Origin: Rubrolithibacter danxiaensis | Lineage (GTDB): Bacteria > Bacteroidota > Bacteroidia > Sphingobacteriales > Sphingobacteriaceae | Direction of reading: 5' to 3' | NCBI RefSeq assembly: GCF_047272945.1 | Contig: NZ_JBKOPS010000001.1 | Location: 1 to 64,000 of the forward strand | Length of the DNA stretch: 64,000 bases | Shown: piece by piece, positions 36,792 to 45,439 of the stretch | How positions within the stretch are numbered: the first letter of the stretch is position 1 | Layout of the letters: each line of letters begins with the position of its first letter | Program-made: the position numbers and the translations under genes | Notes under the pieces: generated by a model | What the model saw: only the letters and a program-made list of their open reading frames with translations | The model's database searches: none | Told to the model about the DNA's origin: nothing

Positions 36792-37262
36792 TCAATAGAG
36801 TTCGAATAAAGCTTCTATTTCTACCGGTATATTATCCGGCAGCGAACCGAAACCCACTGCACTTCTAACTCCTACTCCATTTTCTTCTCCCCAAACTGCC
36901 GCAAAAAGTTCACTGCAGCCGTTAATCACATAAGGATGTTTTTCAAATTCGGGCGTGCAATTAACCATTCCTAAAACTTTAATCACACGCTTTACTTTAT
37001 TTAAGCTACCCAGATTGCTTTTAATAGTAGATAAAATAGTTAGCCCTACCTGTCTGGCAGCAAGTTTACCTTCTTCCATATCTAACTCTTTTCCAACACG
37101 GCCGATTATTAATGATTTATCCTCTCTTACCGGACCATGTCCGGATACATACAGATATTTCCCGTCAACAAGATAAGGTTTGTAAACTCCCAGCGGAGTA
37201 GGTGCAGGTGGAAGTGTAAGTCCGGTTTTTGAAAAGGATTGGTCAGCTGATTGATTTTCCAT
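36792..37262 (-). CDS. RidA family enamine/imine deaminase
   Basis: The 156 residues match the RidA/YjgF family: PPAPTPLGVYKPYLVDGKYLYVSGHGP, an extended N-terminus, and VLGMVNC, NGCSELFAAVWGEENGVGVRSAVGFGSLPDNIPVEIEALFEL at the end, with the catalytic arginine in GVRSA. It is of the longer 'endoribonuclease L-PSP' subtype (about 150 residues). RidA hydrolyses 2-aminoacrylate released by serine/threonine dehydratases. It leads the operon with the DSD1-like, dipeptidase and GntP genes. Confidence 0.92.
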   Translation of the reverse strand: MENQSADQSFSKTGLTLPPAPTPLGVYKPYLVDGKYLYVSGHGPVREDKSLIIGRVGKELDMEEGKLAARQVGLTILSTIKSNLGSLNKVKRVIKVLGMVNCTPEFEKHPYVINGCSELFAAVWGEENGVGVRSAVGFGSLPDNIPVEIEALFELY

Positions 37263-37334
37263 TTTATTTTAAAGCAATTTTATTTGCCCAAAATACAGAA
37301 AAGCTGATAGTATTAAAACCTTTTCCGGTTTAAA

Positions 37335-37463
37335 TTAGTAGGTAAGTGTTTGCTTTAAAAAATGTACAATTAAGGATAAAGCCACAATAATGAGCAGTTG
37401 AGCTATCCTCCAAAGTAAATTTTCTGATATAGTAACAGATTTAGTTGTTCTTCGGTATTTCAT
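37335..37463 (-). CDS. Possible 42-residue single-pass membrane protein
   Basis: An ATG-started ORF of 42 codons has a basic N-terminus (MKYRRTTKSVTISEN) and one membrane helix (LLIIVALSLIVHFL). It lies in the gap upstream of the RidA operon in the same direction, and could share its promoter region. The positive-inside layout looks protein-like, but no family is recognised and the length makes chance possible. Confidence 0.4.
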   Translation of the reverse strand: MKYRRTTKSVTISENLLWRIAQLLIIVALSLIVHFLKQTLTY

Positions 37464-37632
37464 GGCAGAAACATTAGTGAAATAACAACAAAGGAAATGA
37501 GAAATTGTGTGCATTTTTTTTTCTTATAAGGAAAAAAGAGCAAACAATTCAATTCTCAGAAATTAAAATGTAAAGCGCAAAGCAAAATTTAAGAGTTACT
37601 AATCTATAGTATAAGGAAAAGCAATAAAACAT

Positions 37633-37835
37633 ATGAATAACCAAATAAAACAGAAGGATTTTCTGAATCAAGTATTGTTGACCTGTCTCATAACATTAAT
37701 ATTTTTCTTGAAGAAAAAAGCACTTCGATTGAGGTTATAGATATTAAATACAATACCATTGTGCTAAATAATAAAGACAGAAGGCATTATGCACTCATTA
37801 TCTTCAGAAACATGGTGAATGCTGGAGGTAAATAA
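37633..37835 (+). pseudogene. Remnant of a small gene, apparently frameshifted
   Basis: From ATG 37633, 13 residues read well (MNNQIKQKDFLNQ), then the frame soon stops. A shifted frame from about 37670 to TAA 37835 reads protein-like: SSIVDLSHNINIFLEEK, STSIEVIDIKYNTIVLNN, KDRRHYALIIFRN, MVNAGGK. The two together would make a protein of about 68 residues. One indel near 37670 would explain it. The product is not recognised. It may also be a real gene with an unusual start, or chance. Confidence 0.35.
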
Positions 37836-37869
37836 AACATCAGCCTGCAGAAGACATCTGCAGACTGAT
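37831..37869 (-). terminator. Terminator of the NagB-PIG-L gene
   Basis: A 13-base stem (37839-37851 with 37857-37869, one G-U pair) and a five-base loop are followed on the minus strand by GTTTTATT. It lies 30 bases past the nagB stop and is the only exit signal before the remnant gene. Confidence 0.85.
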
Positions 37870-37898
37870 ATAAAACGAGGTGAAATGTATTTAATTAT

Positions 37899-39818
37899 TT
37901 AGAATCGCCACCTTACGAAAGCTTCCATAGCTTCGTATTCTGCCAGACCTAATTTATCGTAGGCTTTTGCTGTTTCACGTGTACGTTCTTCTGCCCTAAC
38001 CCAGAATTCTCTGGCATCATCGCCGGGAAAAACCGGACGATCTTTCTGAGACTGGTGTTTAAATATGGCAAAGCGTTTTCTTTCAACTTCTTGCGGAGAA
38101 AGGGGTACAGCCATTTCAATTTCATGGATTTCAAACTCATGCCATGCTCCACGATACAGCCATAACCAGCAATCTTTTACCCATTCTTCGGTTTTCTTTA
38201 AACGCAGCAAGGCATTAAGAATAATATCAAAACATACTTTATGCGTACCATGCGGATCAGCAAAATCGCCGGCAGCAAATACCTGGTGCGGTTTTACCTG
38301 ATTTAAAAGTTCCATTGTTTGCACAATATCGTCCTCAAACGAAACTTTTTTACGTGTTTTTAAACGGTCGTAAAAAGGAAGGTCCTGAAAATGAATATGA
38401 TCATCATCCAAACCAGCAAAACGGGCTCCGGCAATCGCTTCCCCTTTTCTTACTAATCCCTTTACTGTTTGAATTTCTTTTGTGTCTGCCTGATTAGGCC
38501 GTTTTCCTTCGAGGAAAGCACGCATATTTTCGTACAAAGATTCCATTTTACTGGTATCCTGATTTTGTGATTTGCTGAAGTCTATTGCAAATTCTACAAA
38601 GCGAAGTGCATCATCATCCCAAACGGCGGTATTTCCGGAAGTTTGATAAGCCACATGGACATCATGTCCGTGATCTGCCAGGCGAATAAAGGTCCCACCC
38701 ATCGAGATTACATCATCATCGGGGTGCGGAGAAAAAACAATAGATCTTTTCTTGGTTGGGAGAGCCCTCTCCGGCCTTTGAGTATCGTCTGCATTGGGTT
38801 TACCGCCCGGCCAGCCGGTAATAGTATGCTGAACTTTATTAAAGATATGGATATTGATATTATAAACAGGCCCTTTCTCTGTGGCAAGCTGCGCCATACC
38901 GTGGTTATTATAATCTTCCTCGGTAAGTTTCAATATAGGTTTGTTTAATGTTTTTGCAAGCCATATCACAGCCTTTTTAATCATCGGCTCATCCCAGATA
39001 CAATCTTTTACTAACCACGGCGTGTCAAAGCGGGTTAAATCAGAAGCTGCATCCTGATCAAGTATAAATTCAACTTTATCACACAGTTGCAAAAATGTAG
39101 CCGGAACATCGGATGATATCTCGCCTTCTATCGCTTTTTTAACAATAGGAGCCTTCTTTTTATTCCAAGCCATTAAAATGATTTCACGGGCTTTAAAAAT
39201 GGTTCCAATACCCATTGTTATAGCCTTTGTAGGCACGTTAGCCTTACCTCCGAAATCTCTTGAAGCATCGCGACGGGTTAAATCATCCAGTGTTACCAGG
39301 CGTGTACCTGAATTTGGCGCAGAACCCGGCTCATTAAACCCAATGTGCCCTGTTCTACCAATTCCAAGTATCTGAAGATCCAGGCCGCCAAAAGAACTGA
39401 TCTTACGTTCGTACTCCAGGCAATAAGAAGCGATCTCTTCCTGCCGCAAAGTTCCATCGGGAATGTGAACATTTTTCATATCAATATCGATATGGTCGAA
39501 CAAGTTTTCTTTCATGAAGGTCACATAGCTTTGTTCAGCTGTTGGCTTCATCGGATAATACTCATCCAGATTAAATGTGACAACATTTTTAAAGCTTAAT
39601 CCTTCTTCCTGGTGCAAACGAACTAATTCTTTGTAAACTCCGATGGGAGTTACTCCTGTTGCAAGCCCCAATACTGCTTTTTCACCTTTTTCCTGCTTTT
39701 TTAAGATGAGGTTAGCAATTCGCTGTGCAACTTCTTTGGATGCAGTCTGCTGATCGGGATAAACAATTACCGGAAGCTTTTCGAATCTGGTTTCTTCTAA
39801 GAGGTTTAATCGGGCCAT
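37899..39818 (-). CDS. nagB: Glucosamine-6-phosphate deaminase fused to a PIG-L/LmbE deacetylase domain
   Basis: The 639 residues combine two enzymes. Residues about 15-270 are NagB: GLATGVTPIGVY, catalytic NLDEYY (D85, E86) and GIGRTGHIGFNEPGS. A linker follows, then from about 360 a PIG-L/LmbE domain with zinc motif SPHPDDDVISMGG and FADPHGTHKVCF. The fusion is typical of Bacteroidota. NagB turns glucosamine-6-P into fructose-6-P and ammonia; the second domain may deacetylate an N-acetylglucosamine-like substrate. The leader carries a (GTTA)5 tract and a TACTTTTG -7 element (see separate entries). Confidence 0.93.
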   Translation of the reverse strand: MARLNLLEETRFEKLPVIVYPDQQTASKEVAQRIANLILKKQEKGEKAVLGLATGVTPIGVYKELVRLHQEEGLSFKNVVTFNLDEYYPMKPTAEQSYVTFMKENLFDHIDIDMKNVHIPDGTLRQEEIASYCLEYERKISSFGGLDLQILGIGRTGHIGFNEPGSAPNSGTRLVTLDDLTRRDASRDFGGKANVPTKAITMGIGTIFKAREIILMAWNKKKAPIVKKAIEGEISSDVPATFLQLCDKVEFILDQDAASDLTRFDTPWLVKDCIWDEPMIKKAVIWLAKTLNKPILKLTEEDYNNHGMAQLATEKGPVYNINIHIFNKVQHTITGWPGGKPNADDTQRPERALPTKKRSIVFSPHPDDDVISMGGTFIRLADHGHDVHVAYQTSGNTAVWDDDALRFVEFAIDFSKSQNQDTSKMESLYENMRAFLEGKRPNQADTKEIQTVKGLVRKGEAIAGARFAGLDDDHIHFQDLPFYDRLKTRKKVSFEDDIVQTMELLNQVKPHQVFAAGDFADPHGTHKVCFDIILNALLRLKKTEEWVKDCWLWLYRGAWHEFEIHEIEMAVPLSPQEVERKRFAIFKHQSQKDRPVFPGDDAREFWVRAEERTRETAKAYDKLGLAEYEAMEAFVRWRF

Positions 39819-39837
39819 TGATTACTAGTGTTTTGTT

Positions 39838-39857
39838 GTTAGTTAGTTAGTTAGTTA
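39838..39857 (-). repeat. (GTTA)5 tetranucleotide repeat in the nagB leader
   Basis: Five perfect copies of GTTA (TAAC on the coding strand) end 20 bases before the nagB ATG, with further TTG/TTA near-copies at the ATG side. They lie downstream of the proposed transcription start, so in the leader RNA. Slippage would change leader length without changing the reading frame. Confidence 0.9.
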
Positions 39858-39885
39858 ATATTTAAGAGCTTTTAAGGCGGAGCAG

Positions 39886-39893
39886 CAAAAGTA
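39886..39893 (-). promoter_or_regulatory. Proposed -7 element for nagB
   Basis: On the minus strand the sequence is TACTTTTG, fitting TAnnTTTG. The transcript would start near 39880. No clear TTTG stands at the -33 place, though the region there is T-rich on the coding strand. Confidence 0.5.
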
Positions 39894-39965
39894 AAGATAT
39901 TCTTAAAAAAAATTGAATAAAAAGAATAGTAATAAACTTTTAACTAACGATAACAAAAAACAAAA

Positions 39966-40715
39966 TCAGGAAAACCAGTTAAAAATATCTGTTTGAAGAA
40001 TGCTCTTTTTTTGTTCGGCCTTCAAATCTTGCACTATCTCCCCTTCAGCCATCTGTAAAAGGCGGTTTCCGTAAGTAAATGCCTCTTTCATATTATGAGT
40101 TATTAAAATAGCAGTAAGTTTATATTCTTTGATCAGCCTGTTTGCTGTTTCCATTACTGTAGCTGCAGAACGCGGATCAAGTGCCGCTGTCGGTTCATCA
40201 AGCAGCAGAATCTGGCCGGCATCCATCACACTCATCAGTAATGTAAGTGCCTGCCGCTGGCCTCCGGACAAGCTTCCCATGGGCTGATATATCTTATTTT
40301 CAAGATTCATATTTAAAGAAGCTATCTTATCCTGAACTTCTTTTTTAAAACTTTCAGACGTACCTATGCGCAATTTCTTTGATACAGTGCGCAAAGCTGC
40401 AAGCCGGAAATTGTCAAGAATACTGAGATCGGGTGCTGTTCCGCTTAATGGATTCTGAAATACCCGCGAAATCCATTTGCTTCTTTCATAGTCTGCTCTT
40501 TTAGTTACATTGGTATTGCTGATAAAAATATCTCCGGAAGTTGGAGAAATGCTTCCTGCAATACTGTTGAGCAAAGTAGATTTTCCTGAACCATTCGATC
40601 CGACTATAACAGCAAACTCTTCAGCGTCAATTTGGAGGTTGATATTTTTTAATGCAACAACCTGGTTGGCTTTGCCTTTATTGTAAACTTTACTAAGATT
40701 TGAAATAGAAATCAT
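39966..40715 (-). CDS. ABC transporter ATP-binding protein (TrpX/DUF534-type importer)
   Basis: The 249 residues have Walker A GSNGSGKS, signature LSGGQRQALT, Walker B ILLLDEPTAALD and the H-loop ITHNM. It energises the permease encoded directly upstream, with which it shares a one-base overlap. ABC systems with this gene set (lipoprotein, single-type permease, ATPase) are often annotated as tryptophan or other aromatic/amino-acid importers. The cargo is not known here. Confidence 0.92.
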   Translation of the reverse strand: MISISNLSKVYNKGKANQVVALKNINLQIDAEEFAVIVGSNGSGKSTLLNSIAGSISPTSGDIFISNTNVTKRADYERSKWISRVFQNPLSGTAPDLSILDNFRLAALRTVSKKLRIGTSESFKKEVQDKIASLNMNLENKIYQPMGSLSGGQRQALTLLMSVMDAGQILLLDEPTAALDPRSAATVMETANRLIKEYKLTAILITHNMKEAFTYGNRLLQMAEGEIVQDLKAEQKKSILQTDIFNWFS

Positions 40716-41581
40716 CAGGATCGTTTAAAGGAGAGACGGGGTAAACTTACAATAAGTAATACAAAAACTGATATTACCAGTTTCAGCAAGGTGGCATCAA
40801 CTCCTAAACTAAGTGTTAATGCAAGCACCAACTGAAAAAATACGGCACCCAGTAGTACAAAACCAAGATGAACAAGAACCCGCGTACTGTTAAGCCAGTT
40901 TATAAATGTTTCGGCAATTATAACTGAACCTAAACCTACAATTACAATTCCTATGCCCATATTAATATCTGCAAATCCCTGCAGTTGCGTTATCAGAAAT
41001 CCGCTCACCGCGGTCAATCCATTTGCTATTGCAAGTCCGGTAATCTTCATCCGGTCTGTATTAACGCCCAAAGCCCGAATCATTGTTTCGCTGTTACCTG
41101 TTGCCCGCATGGCGAGGCCAAAATCAGTTCTGAGTATAAAGGCAATGAGAATAAGCAGGATTGCTACAAATAGCAACAGAATTATCAGTGTATTACTATT
41201 TATATCGACGAATAAAATGAGAGTGTTGAAAAGCTGATCGTATTCCAGGAGGGGAATATTTGAACGCCCCATGATAGTAAGGTTAACAGAATAAAGGGCC
41301 GTCATGACCAATATGCCGGCAAGTAAAGCATTTATGCGAAGTTTGGTATGAATTATTCCGGTAATAGCTCCTGCAAGCCCACCGGCAATTGCCGACGCAG
41401 GAAGAATTAAACCTACCGGTACATGCTTTTGAAGCAAAAGAGCGGTAACAGCACCACCCAGTGTATAACTTCCGTCTGTTGTTATATCGGGAATATTAAA
41501 TATCTTCATGGAGATATAAATTCCCATAGCAATGGATGAAAAGCAAAGGCCCTGTAAAAGTGCTGTTAAAAAAAAATCCAT
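40715..41581 (-). CDS. ABC transporter permease
   Basis: The 288 residues have 8-9 membrane helices and the LivH/RbsC-like permease pattern (DITTDGSYTLGGAV, RINALLAGILVMTALYSVNL, RATGNSETMIRALGVN with the EAA-like loop, and GLANGLTAVSG-like turns). It should form the membrane channel as a homodimer. The ATG overlaps the stop of the lipoprotein gene upstream in the form TAATG, and its own end overlaps the ATPase gene, so the three are one operon. Confidence 0.9.
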   Translation of the reverse strand: MDFFLTALLQGLCFSSIAMGIYISMKIFNIPDITTDGSYTLGGAVTALLLQKHVPVGLILPASAIAGGLAGAITGIIHTKLRINALLAGILVMTALYSVNLTIMGRSNIPLLEYDQLFNTLILFVDINSNTLIILLLFVAILLILIAFILRTDFGLAMRATGNSETMIRALGVNTDRMKITGLAIANGLTAVSGFLITQLQGFADINMGIGIVIVGLGSVIIAETFINWLNSTRVLVHLGFVLLGAVFFQLVLALTLSLGVDATLLKLVISVFVLLIVSLPRLSFKRS

Positions 41582-42549
41582 TAGTGTACCGCTGTAAAAT
41601 TAGCAGGAACCTGAATGTGATATTTTTTTGCTGCTTCAGGATTATAAACCCGCTTACGAATTTTAACCATTTCCCAATTTAAATCTTTAACGTTCTTTGT
41701 TTTCAGGTATTTTGCTGCTTGCACACCCGCCTGATGTCCCCATTGATAAATATCTGCGCCAAAAGCAGCCACTGCGCCCCGCTTAACCAAACCCGCCTCG
41801 CTGGTAAAGATGGGAATATTGTTTTCATTGCAGTTTTTTAAAATGGTTTCGAATGATGCAAATACGGTATTATCCGGATTGGCAAAAAAAGCGTCAATAT
41901 TTTTATTCAACAGTGTACGGGTAACAAGTTGTGCATCTGCAGAAGTATTTAAGGGCAATGCTTCTACTGTCACGTCCAGTTTTTCAGCCAGTGCTTTAAT
42001 GCGGGCCATTGCATCTGCAGATTGCGGTTCGGATTGATTATAAATCATACCGATAACTAATTTACTACCTTTAGGTTTAAGAAGTTTGGGAATCAAAGTA
42101 AAGGAGGTATCAATGTATTCCAACTCTTCCGATACACCATATAAATTTTGTGGAGCTTTACCTGCTGAATTTAATATATTCATTCTCTCAGGAGTTGGTG
42201 AAACCATCATGAAAATAGGAATATCTTTCGTTTTCTGTACAGCGGTAATGGTTGACAGGGTAGTACTTGTTGCAAGCAGATCAACCTTTTCAGATATAAA
42301 ATAATTGACTATCTGAGTTAATGTCGGTATATCTCCCTGCGCATTCCTGTATTCAAAATTAAGGGTATTTTTCTCCTCGCTAAATCCGCTTTCTTTTAAG
42401 GCGTCAGTAAATCCTACCCGGGCCTGTGCTATGGTTGCATCTTCAAAAGCATCCACAAAACCAACTGTGGGAATGTTTTCCTTCTTTTCTTTACAGGAAT
42501 AAAATAGCCCTGTTATCAGGGCTATCAGCAGCGCTTTTTTAAAGTCCAT
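41581..42549 (-). CDS. ABC transporter substrate-binding lipoprotein (TrpX/DUF534 family)
   Basis: The 322 residues begin with a lipoprotein signal (ALLIALITGLFYSC, Cys19, then KEKKEN). The mature part is a two-lobed periplasmic binding protein of the DUF534/TrpX group: PTVGFVDAFEDATIAQARVGF, LATSTTLSTITAVQKTKDIPIFMMVSPTP, VIGMIYNQSEPQS and VAAFGADIYQWGHQAG. It captures a small ligand for the importer. The lipobox is loose (FYSC), as often in Bacteroidota. It is first in its operon. Confidence 0.88.
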   Translation of the reverse strand: MDFKKALLIALITGLFYSCKEKKENIPTVGFVDAFEDATIAQARVGFTDALKESGFSEEKNTLNFEYRNAQGDIPTLTQIVNYFISEKVDLLATSTTLSTITAVQKTKDIPIFMMVSPTPERMNILNSAGKAPQNLYGVSEELEYIDTSFTLIPKLLKPKGSKLVIGMIYNQSEPQSADAMARIKALAEKLDVTVEALPLNTSADAQLVTRTLLNKNIDAFFANPDNTVFASFETILKNCNENNIPIFTSEAGLVKRGAVAAFGADIYQWGHQAGVQAAKYLKTKNVKDLNWEMVKIRKRVYNPEAAKKYHIQVPANFTAVH

Positions 42550-42608
42550 AGCGCTAAATTATTAAATAAATAATAGAATGCGTTCTGCCTATACGCTTCA
42601 GTAAGAAT

Positions 42609-43334
42609 TTATTGCACTTTTTTGATTGAAGAAGAACCAGACTGACTGTTGTTAACTGTTTTAGGATTTCCACGATATTCAATTTCACTGGCGCCACTTG
42701 TCTCCACATCTAACTGGTTCAGTACATTAATACGGCACCTGCTTGATCCCGAAGTTTGAATCTTATAATTTCCAACAACAAAATCGAAAGCATCCACTTC
42801 TCCGGATCCGCTTAACGATACTTCGTGGCTTCTTGCCTGCCCCTTAAGATGTATTTCTGCCGAACCACTGGCATCTGTTTTAAAATTTGCTGCATTGATG
42901 TTCAAATTTACTTTGCTCGCTCCGCTTAATCCAAGATGAAAATCCTGAACATTTAACGTGTCTTCATTTATCAGTTCCACGCTTCCCGAAGCTTCCACAC
43001 CCGTAAAGTTTTTAGCAGTTGCATATACTGTAATGGAACCGCTGTTACAAAAATTGCCATCCATATCAATAGAAAGCCTATCTCCGCTTACTGTAGTCCT
43101 GATATGTTCCTGGATATTATCATCGGCAACAATTTTTAGTTGTTGAGAGGAATCCTGCTTAAGAATCAGTTTAACAGATCCGCCTGTTTCTATAGAAGTA
43201 AAGGGTTCAACGGTGCGGTTTTGGCTAACCTGATGCCCTGAGCCATTTATACAGCCCATACGATGACAAGCTGCAGTACTAAAAAGGATTGAAGGAATTG
43301 TGATAAAGGCTAAAAGTTTTGTGGTTGTTTTCAT
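42609..43334 (-). CDS. Head-GIN domain (DUF2807) putative auto-transporter adhesin
   Basis: The 241 residues start with a signal sequence ending near FSTAAC, possibly lipidated. The rest is a beta-helix of short repeats typical of DUF2807: VEPFTSIETGGSVKLIL, SGASKVNLNINA, ASGSAEIHLKG, LSGSGEVDAFD and TSGASEIEYRG. Such proteins sit at the cell envelope in many Bacteroidota. Their job is unknown. It stands alone between the ABC operon and recQ. Confidence 0.88.
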   Translation of the reverse strand: MKTTTKLLAFITIPSILFSTAACHRMGCINGSGHQVSQNRTVEPFTSIETGGSVKLILKQDSSQQLKIVADDNIQEHIRTTVSGDRLSIDMDGNFCNSGSITVYATAKNFTGVEASGSVELINEDTLNVQDFHLGLSGASKVNLNINAANFKTDASGSAEIHLKGQARSHEVSLSGSGEVDAFDFVVGNYKIQTSGSSRCRINVLNQLDVETSGASEIEYRGNPKTVNNSQSGSSSIKKVQ

Positions 43335-43457
43335 CGTGATATTAATTTTTCCTGATTACAAGGTAGGTTTGATAAGTTTTTTTTATCTGAATATATCAGT
43401 ATGACTGCCTTTTTGATTTCAAGGTTACACTCTTCCTGAAATATTTTATAACATAAG

Positions 43458-45350
43458 TTACAAATAATAATGAATTCCGTCTGTCTTAATTTTTCCGGCA
43501 TCCAGTAAGTTTCGTATCACTTCAATCCGTTCCTTTTTATTTCCTGAAACTAACCGCTCAACAAGATCGTCTAAACCAAGCTTTTCCTTTGCAAGTGCTT
43601 CAGCTATTTCAACCGTTATATGTTCAATGATGTACTTTTGCTTCTCTTTTCTTTTTTCATTGATGCAGACATCACACACACCGCATTTACCACTTTGAAC
43701 CTCATCAAAATAAGAAAGCAATTGAATACTTCTGCATTGCTCCTTTTCTGCATAAGTAATTACCGCTTCTATCTGCCGCTGAAGGATTTTTTTCCGTTCA
43801 CGAATGTAACCGGCATCAATATATAAGTACTGCTTACTTAAACGAGGCTTTATAAACTGCAGCTGAGGCTGGTCGGTTTGTTCCAGGTAACTTATCAACT
43901 GCTTGGCTTCCAGCTTCTTTATAGTTTCAACAACCTGTTGCTTTGTAAGGCCTGTCCGTTTAGCAACATCCGATTCTCTTATCATCACATACTGCTCGTA
44001 AATACCTCCGTAAGAACGAAGCAAGGTTTTAATAAAGGAATCATACTCTGCATTCTCTATCTGAAAGCGATACAGATCTTCCGGAGATGCCGTAATACGG
44101 ATACGGGAAGGAAGATATACACTTTCTGTAAGCGTGATGTACTCGTCCCGCTCCAGAAACTTTAAGGCACTGATTGTTTTAATGGCATCCAGCTTAAAGC
44201 GTGAACAAAAATCAGCGATATCAAATTCAAACGTCAAACCTTCTCCCGCTTCATAAGCCAGCTGAAAATAGTTGCCCAGATTATGATATATTAACTGGAT
44301 TTCTTCAACAGACGGAAAGCTGCGTTCCAGTTTTTGCTCCAGCTGAATCTTATCCGCATTATTATACAACAAAACAGCAAAAGCCTTTTTCTCATCACGG
44401 CCTGCCCTTCCGGCCTCCTGGTAATAGGCTTCAAGACTTTCAGGAATATCCAGATGAACTACAAACCGAACATCTGGTTTATCAATACCCATTCCGAAAG
44501 CATTGGTAGCAACGATAATCCTTATCTTGTTCTTTTTCCAGTTATCCTGTTTTTCGCTTCGAAGATTCCCCTCCAGTCCGGCATGGTAAAAGTCACTGCT
44601 GATTCCATTTTGATTCAGCAACCTGGCTACTTCCTGCGTTTCTCGCCGGTTTCGCACGTACACAATTCCACTACCTCCAACTTTTCTTGCAACCGCCAGA
44701 AGTTTTTTAAATTTATTCTCTTCTTTAGCTACCACATAGCTTAAGTTCTTTCTTTCAAAACTTTTCCGGTAAACATTCTCTTGCTTAAAGGCGAGTTTCT
44801 CCTGAATATCTTTTACCACTCTTCCGGTGGCTGTTGCTGTTAAGGCTAAAACCGGAACGTTTGGATGCAATTCTCTCAGGTCGGCGAGATGTAAATACGG
44901 CGGACGAAAATCGTACCCCCATTGTGAAATACAATGAGCCTCATCTATCGCAATTAAATTTACATTCATGTATTTAATACGCTCACGCACTAAATCTGAC
45001 AATAATCTTTCGGGCGAAAGATAGAGGAACTTTACAGGCCCGTATATACAGTTATCCAGCAAAATATCTATTTCCCGCTTTCCCATACCCGAAAAAATGG
45101 CCACTGCTTTAATATCTTTATTCTGCAGATTTTCTACCTGATCTTTCATTAAAGCAATCAGTGGAGAGACCACAATGCATATTCCAGGCTTTGCAAGTGC
45201 AGGAACCTGAAAGCACACTGATTTCCCTCCTCCCGTGGGCAGTAAAGCCAGCGTATCGTTTCCGGATAAAACTGAATTAATAATATCTTCCTGTAGCGGA
45301 CGAAAGTTTGCATGGTTCCAATACTGATTCAGGATCTGGAGGATAGTCAT
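43458..45350 (-). CDS. recQ: RecQ-type ATP-dependent DNA helicase, short form
   Basis: The 630 residues have Walker A LLPTGGGKS (37-44), DEAH at 136-139, motif III LTATAT and motif VI YYQEAGRAGRDE. A four-cysteine zinc region (near 545-560, CGVCDVC) and a winged-helix (RQC) region follow. No HRDC domain is visible at the C-terminus, which ends in a KEKLGLDDLVERL helix region. It unwinds DNA 3' to 5' in repair and replication restart. Many Bacteroidota have this as a second RecQ beside a longer one with HRDC. Confidence 0.95.
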   Translation of the reverse strand: MTILQILNQYWNHANFRPLQEDIINSVLSGNDTLALLPTGGGKSVCFQVPALAKPGICIVVSPLIALMKDQVENLQNKDIKAVAIFSGMGKREIDILLDNCIYGPVKFLYLSPERLLSDLVRERIKYMNVNLIAIDEAHCISQWGYDFRPPYLHLADLRELHPNVPVLALTATATGRVVKDIQEKLAFKQENVYRKSFERKNLSYVVAKEENKFKKLLAVARKVGGSGIVYVRNRRETQEVARLLNQNGISSDFYHAGLEGNLRSEKQDNWKKNKIRIIVATNAFGMGIDKPDVRFVVHLDIPESLEAYYQEAGRAGRDEKKAFAVLLYNNADKIQLEQKLERSFPSVEEIQLIYHNLGNYFQLAYEAGEGLTFEFDIADFCSRFKLDAIKTISALKFLERDEYITLTESVYLPSRIRITASPEDLYRFQIENAEYDSFIKTLLRSYGGIYEQYVMIRESDVAKRTGLTKQQVVETIKKLEAKQLISYLEQTDQPQLQFIKPRLSKQYLYIDAGYIRERKKILQRQIEAVITYAEKEQCRSIQLLSYFDEVQSGKCGVCDVCINEKRKEKQKYIIEHITVEIAEALAKEKLGLDDLVERLVSGNKKERIEVIRNLLDAGKIKTDGIHYYL

Positions 45351-45375
45351 ATTTTGGTTACCAAAGCTATAAACA

Positions 45376-45406
45376 TTTATTAAAACCTTTTAGGCTGATA
45401 TATTTG
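45376..45406 (+). promoter_or_regulatory. Promoter of the propeller/amidohydrolase gene
   Basis: TATATTTG at 45399-45406 fits TAnnTTTG, and TTTA at 45376-45379 is 19 bases upstream. Transcription would start near 45412, giving a leader of about 28 bases. It lies between the divergent recQ and amidohydrolase genes. Confidence 0.65.
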
Positions 45407-45439
45407 TAGCTTCCAAATTTTCAGACTGTTTTATAGCTT

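Larger units (their letters stand above)
37264..37898. other. 635-bp intergenic region
   Basis: It holds the possible 42-residue ORF (37335-37463), the frameshifted remnant (37633-37835) and the terminator of the NagB-PIG-L gene (37831-37869). The stretch 37464-37632 is very AT-rich and I see nothing more in it. No tRNA or repeat was found. Confidence 0.6.
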
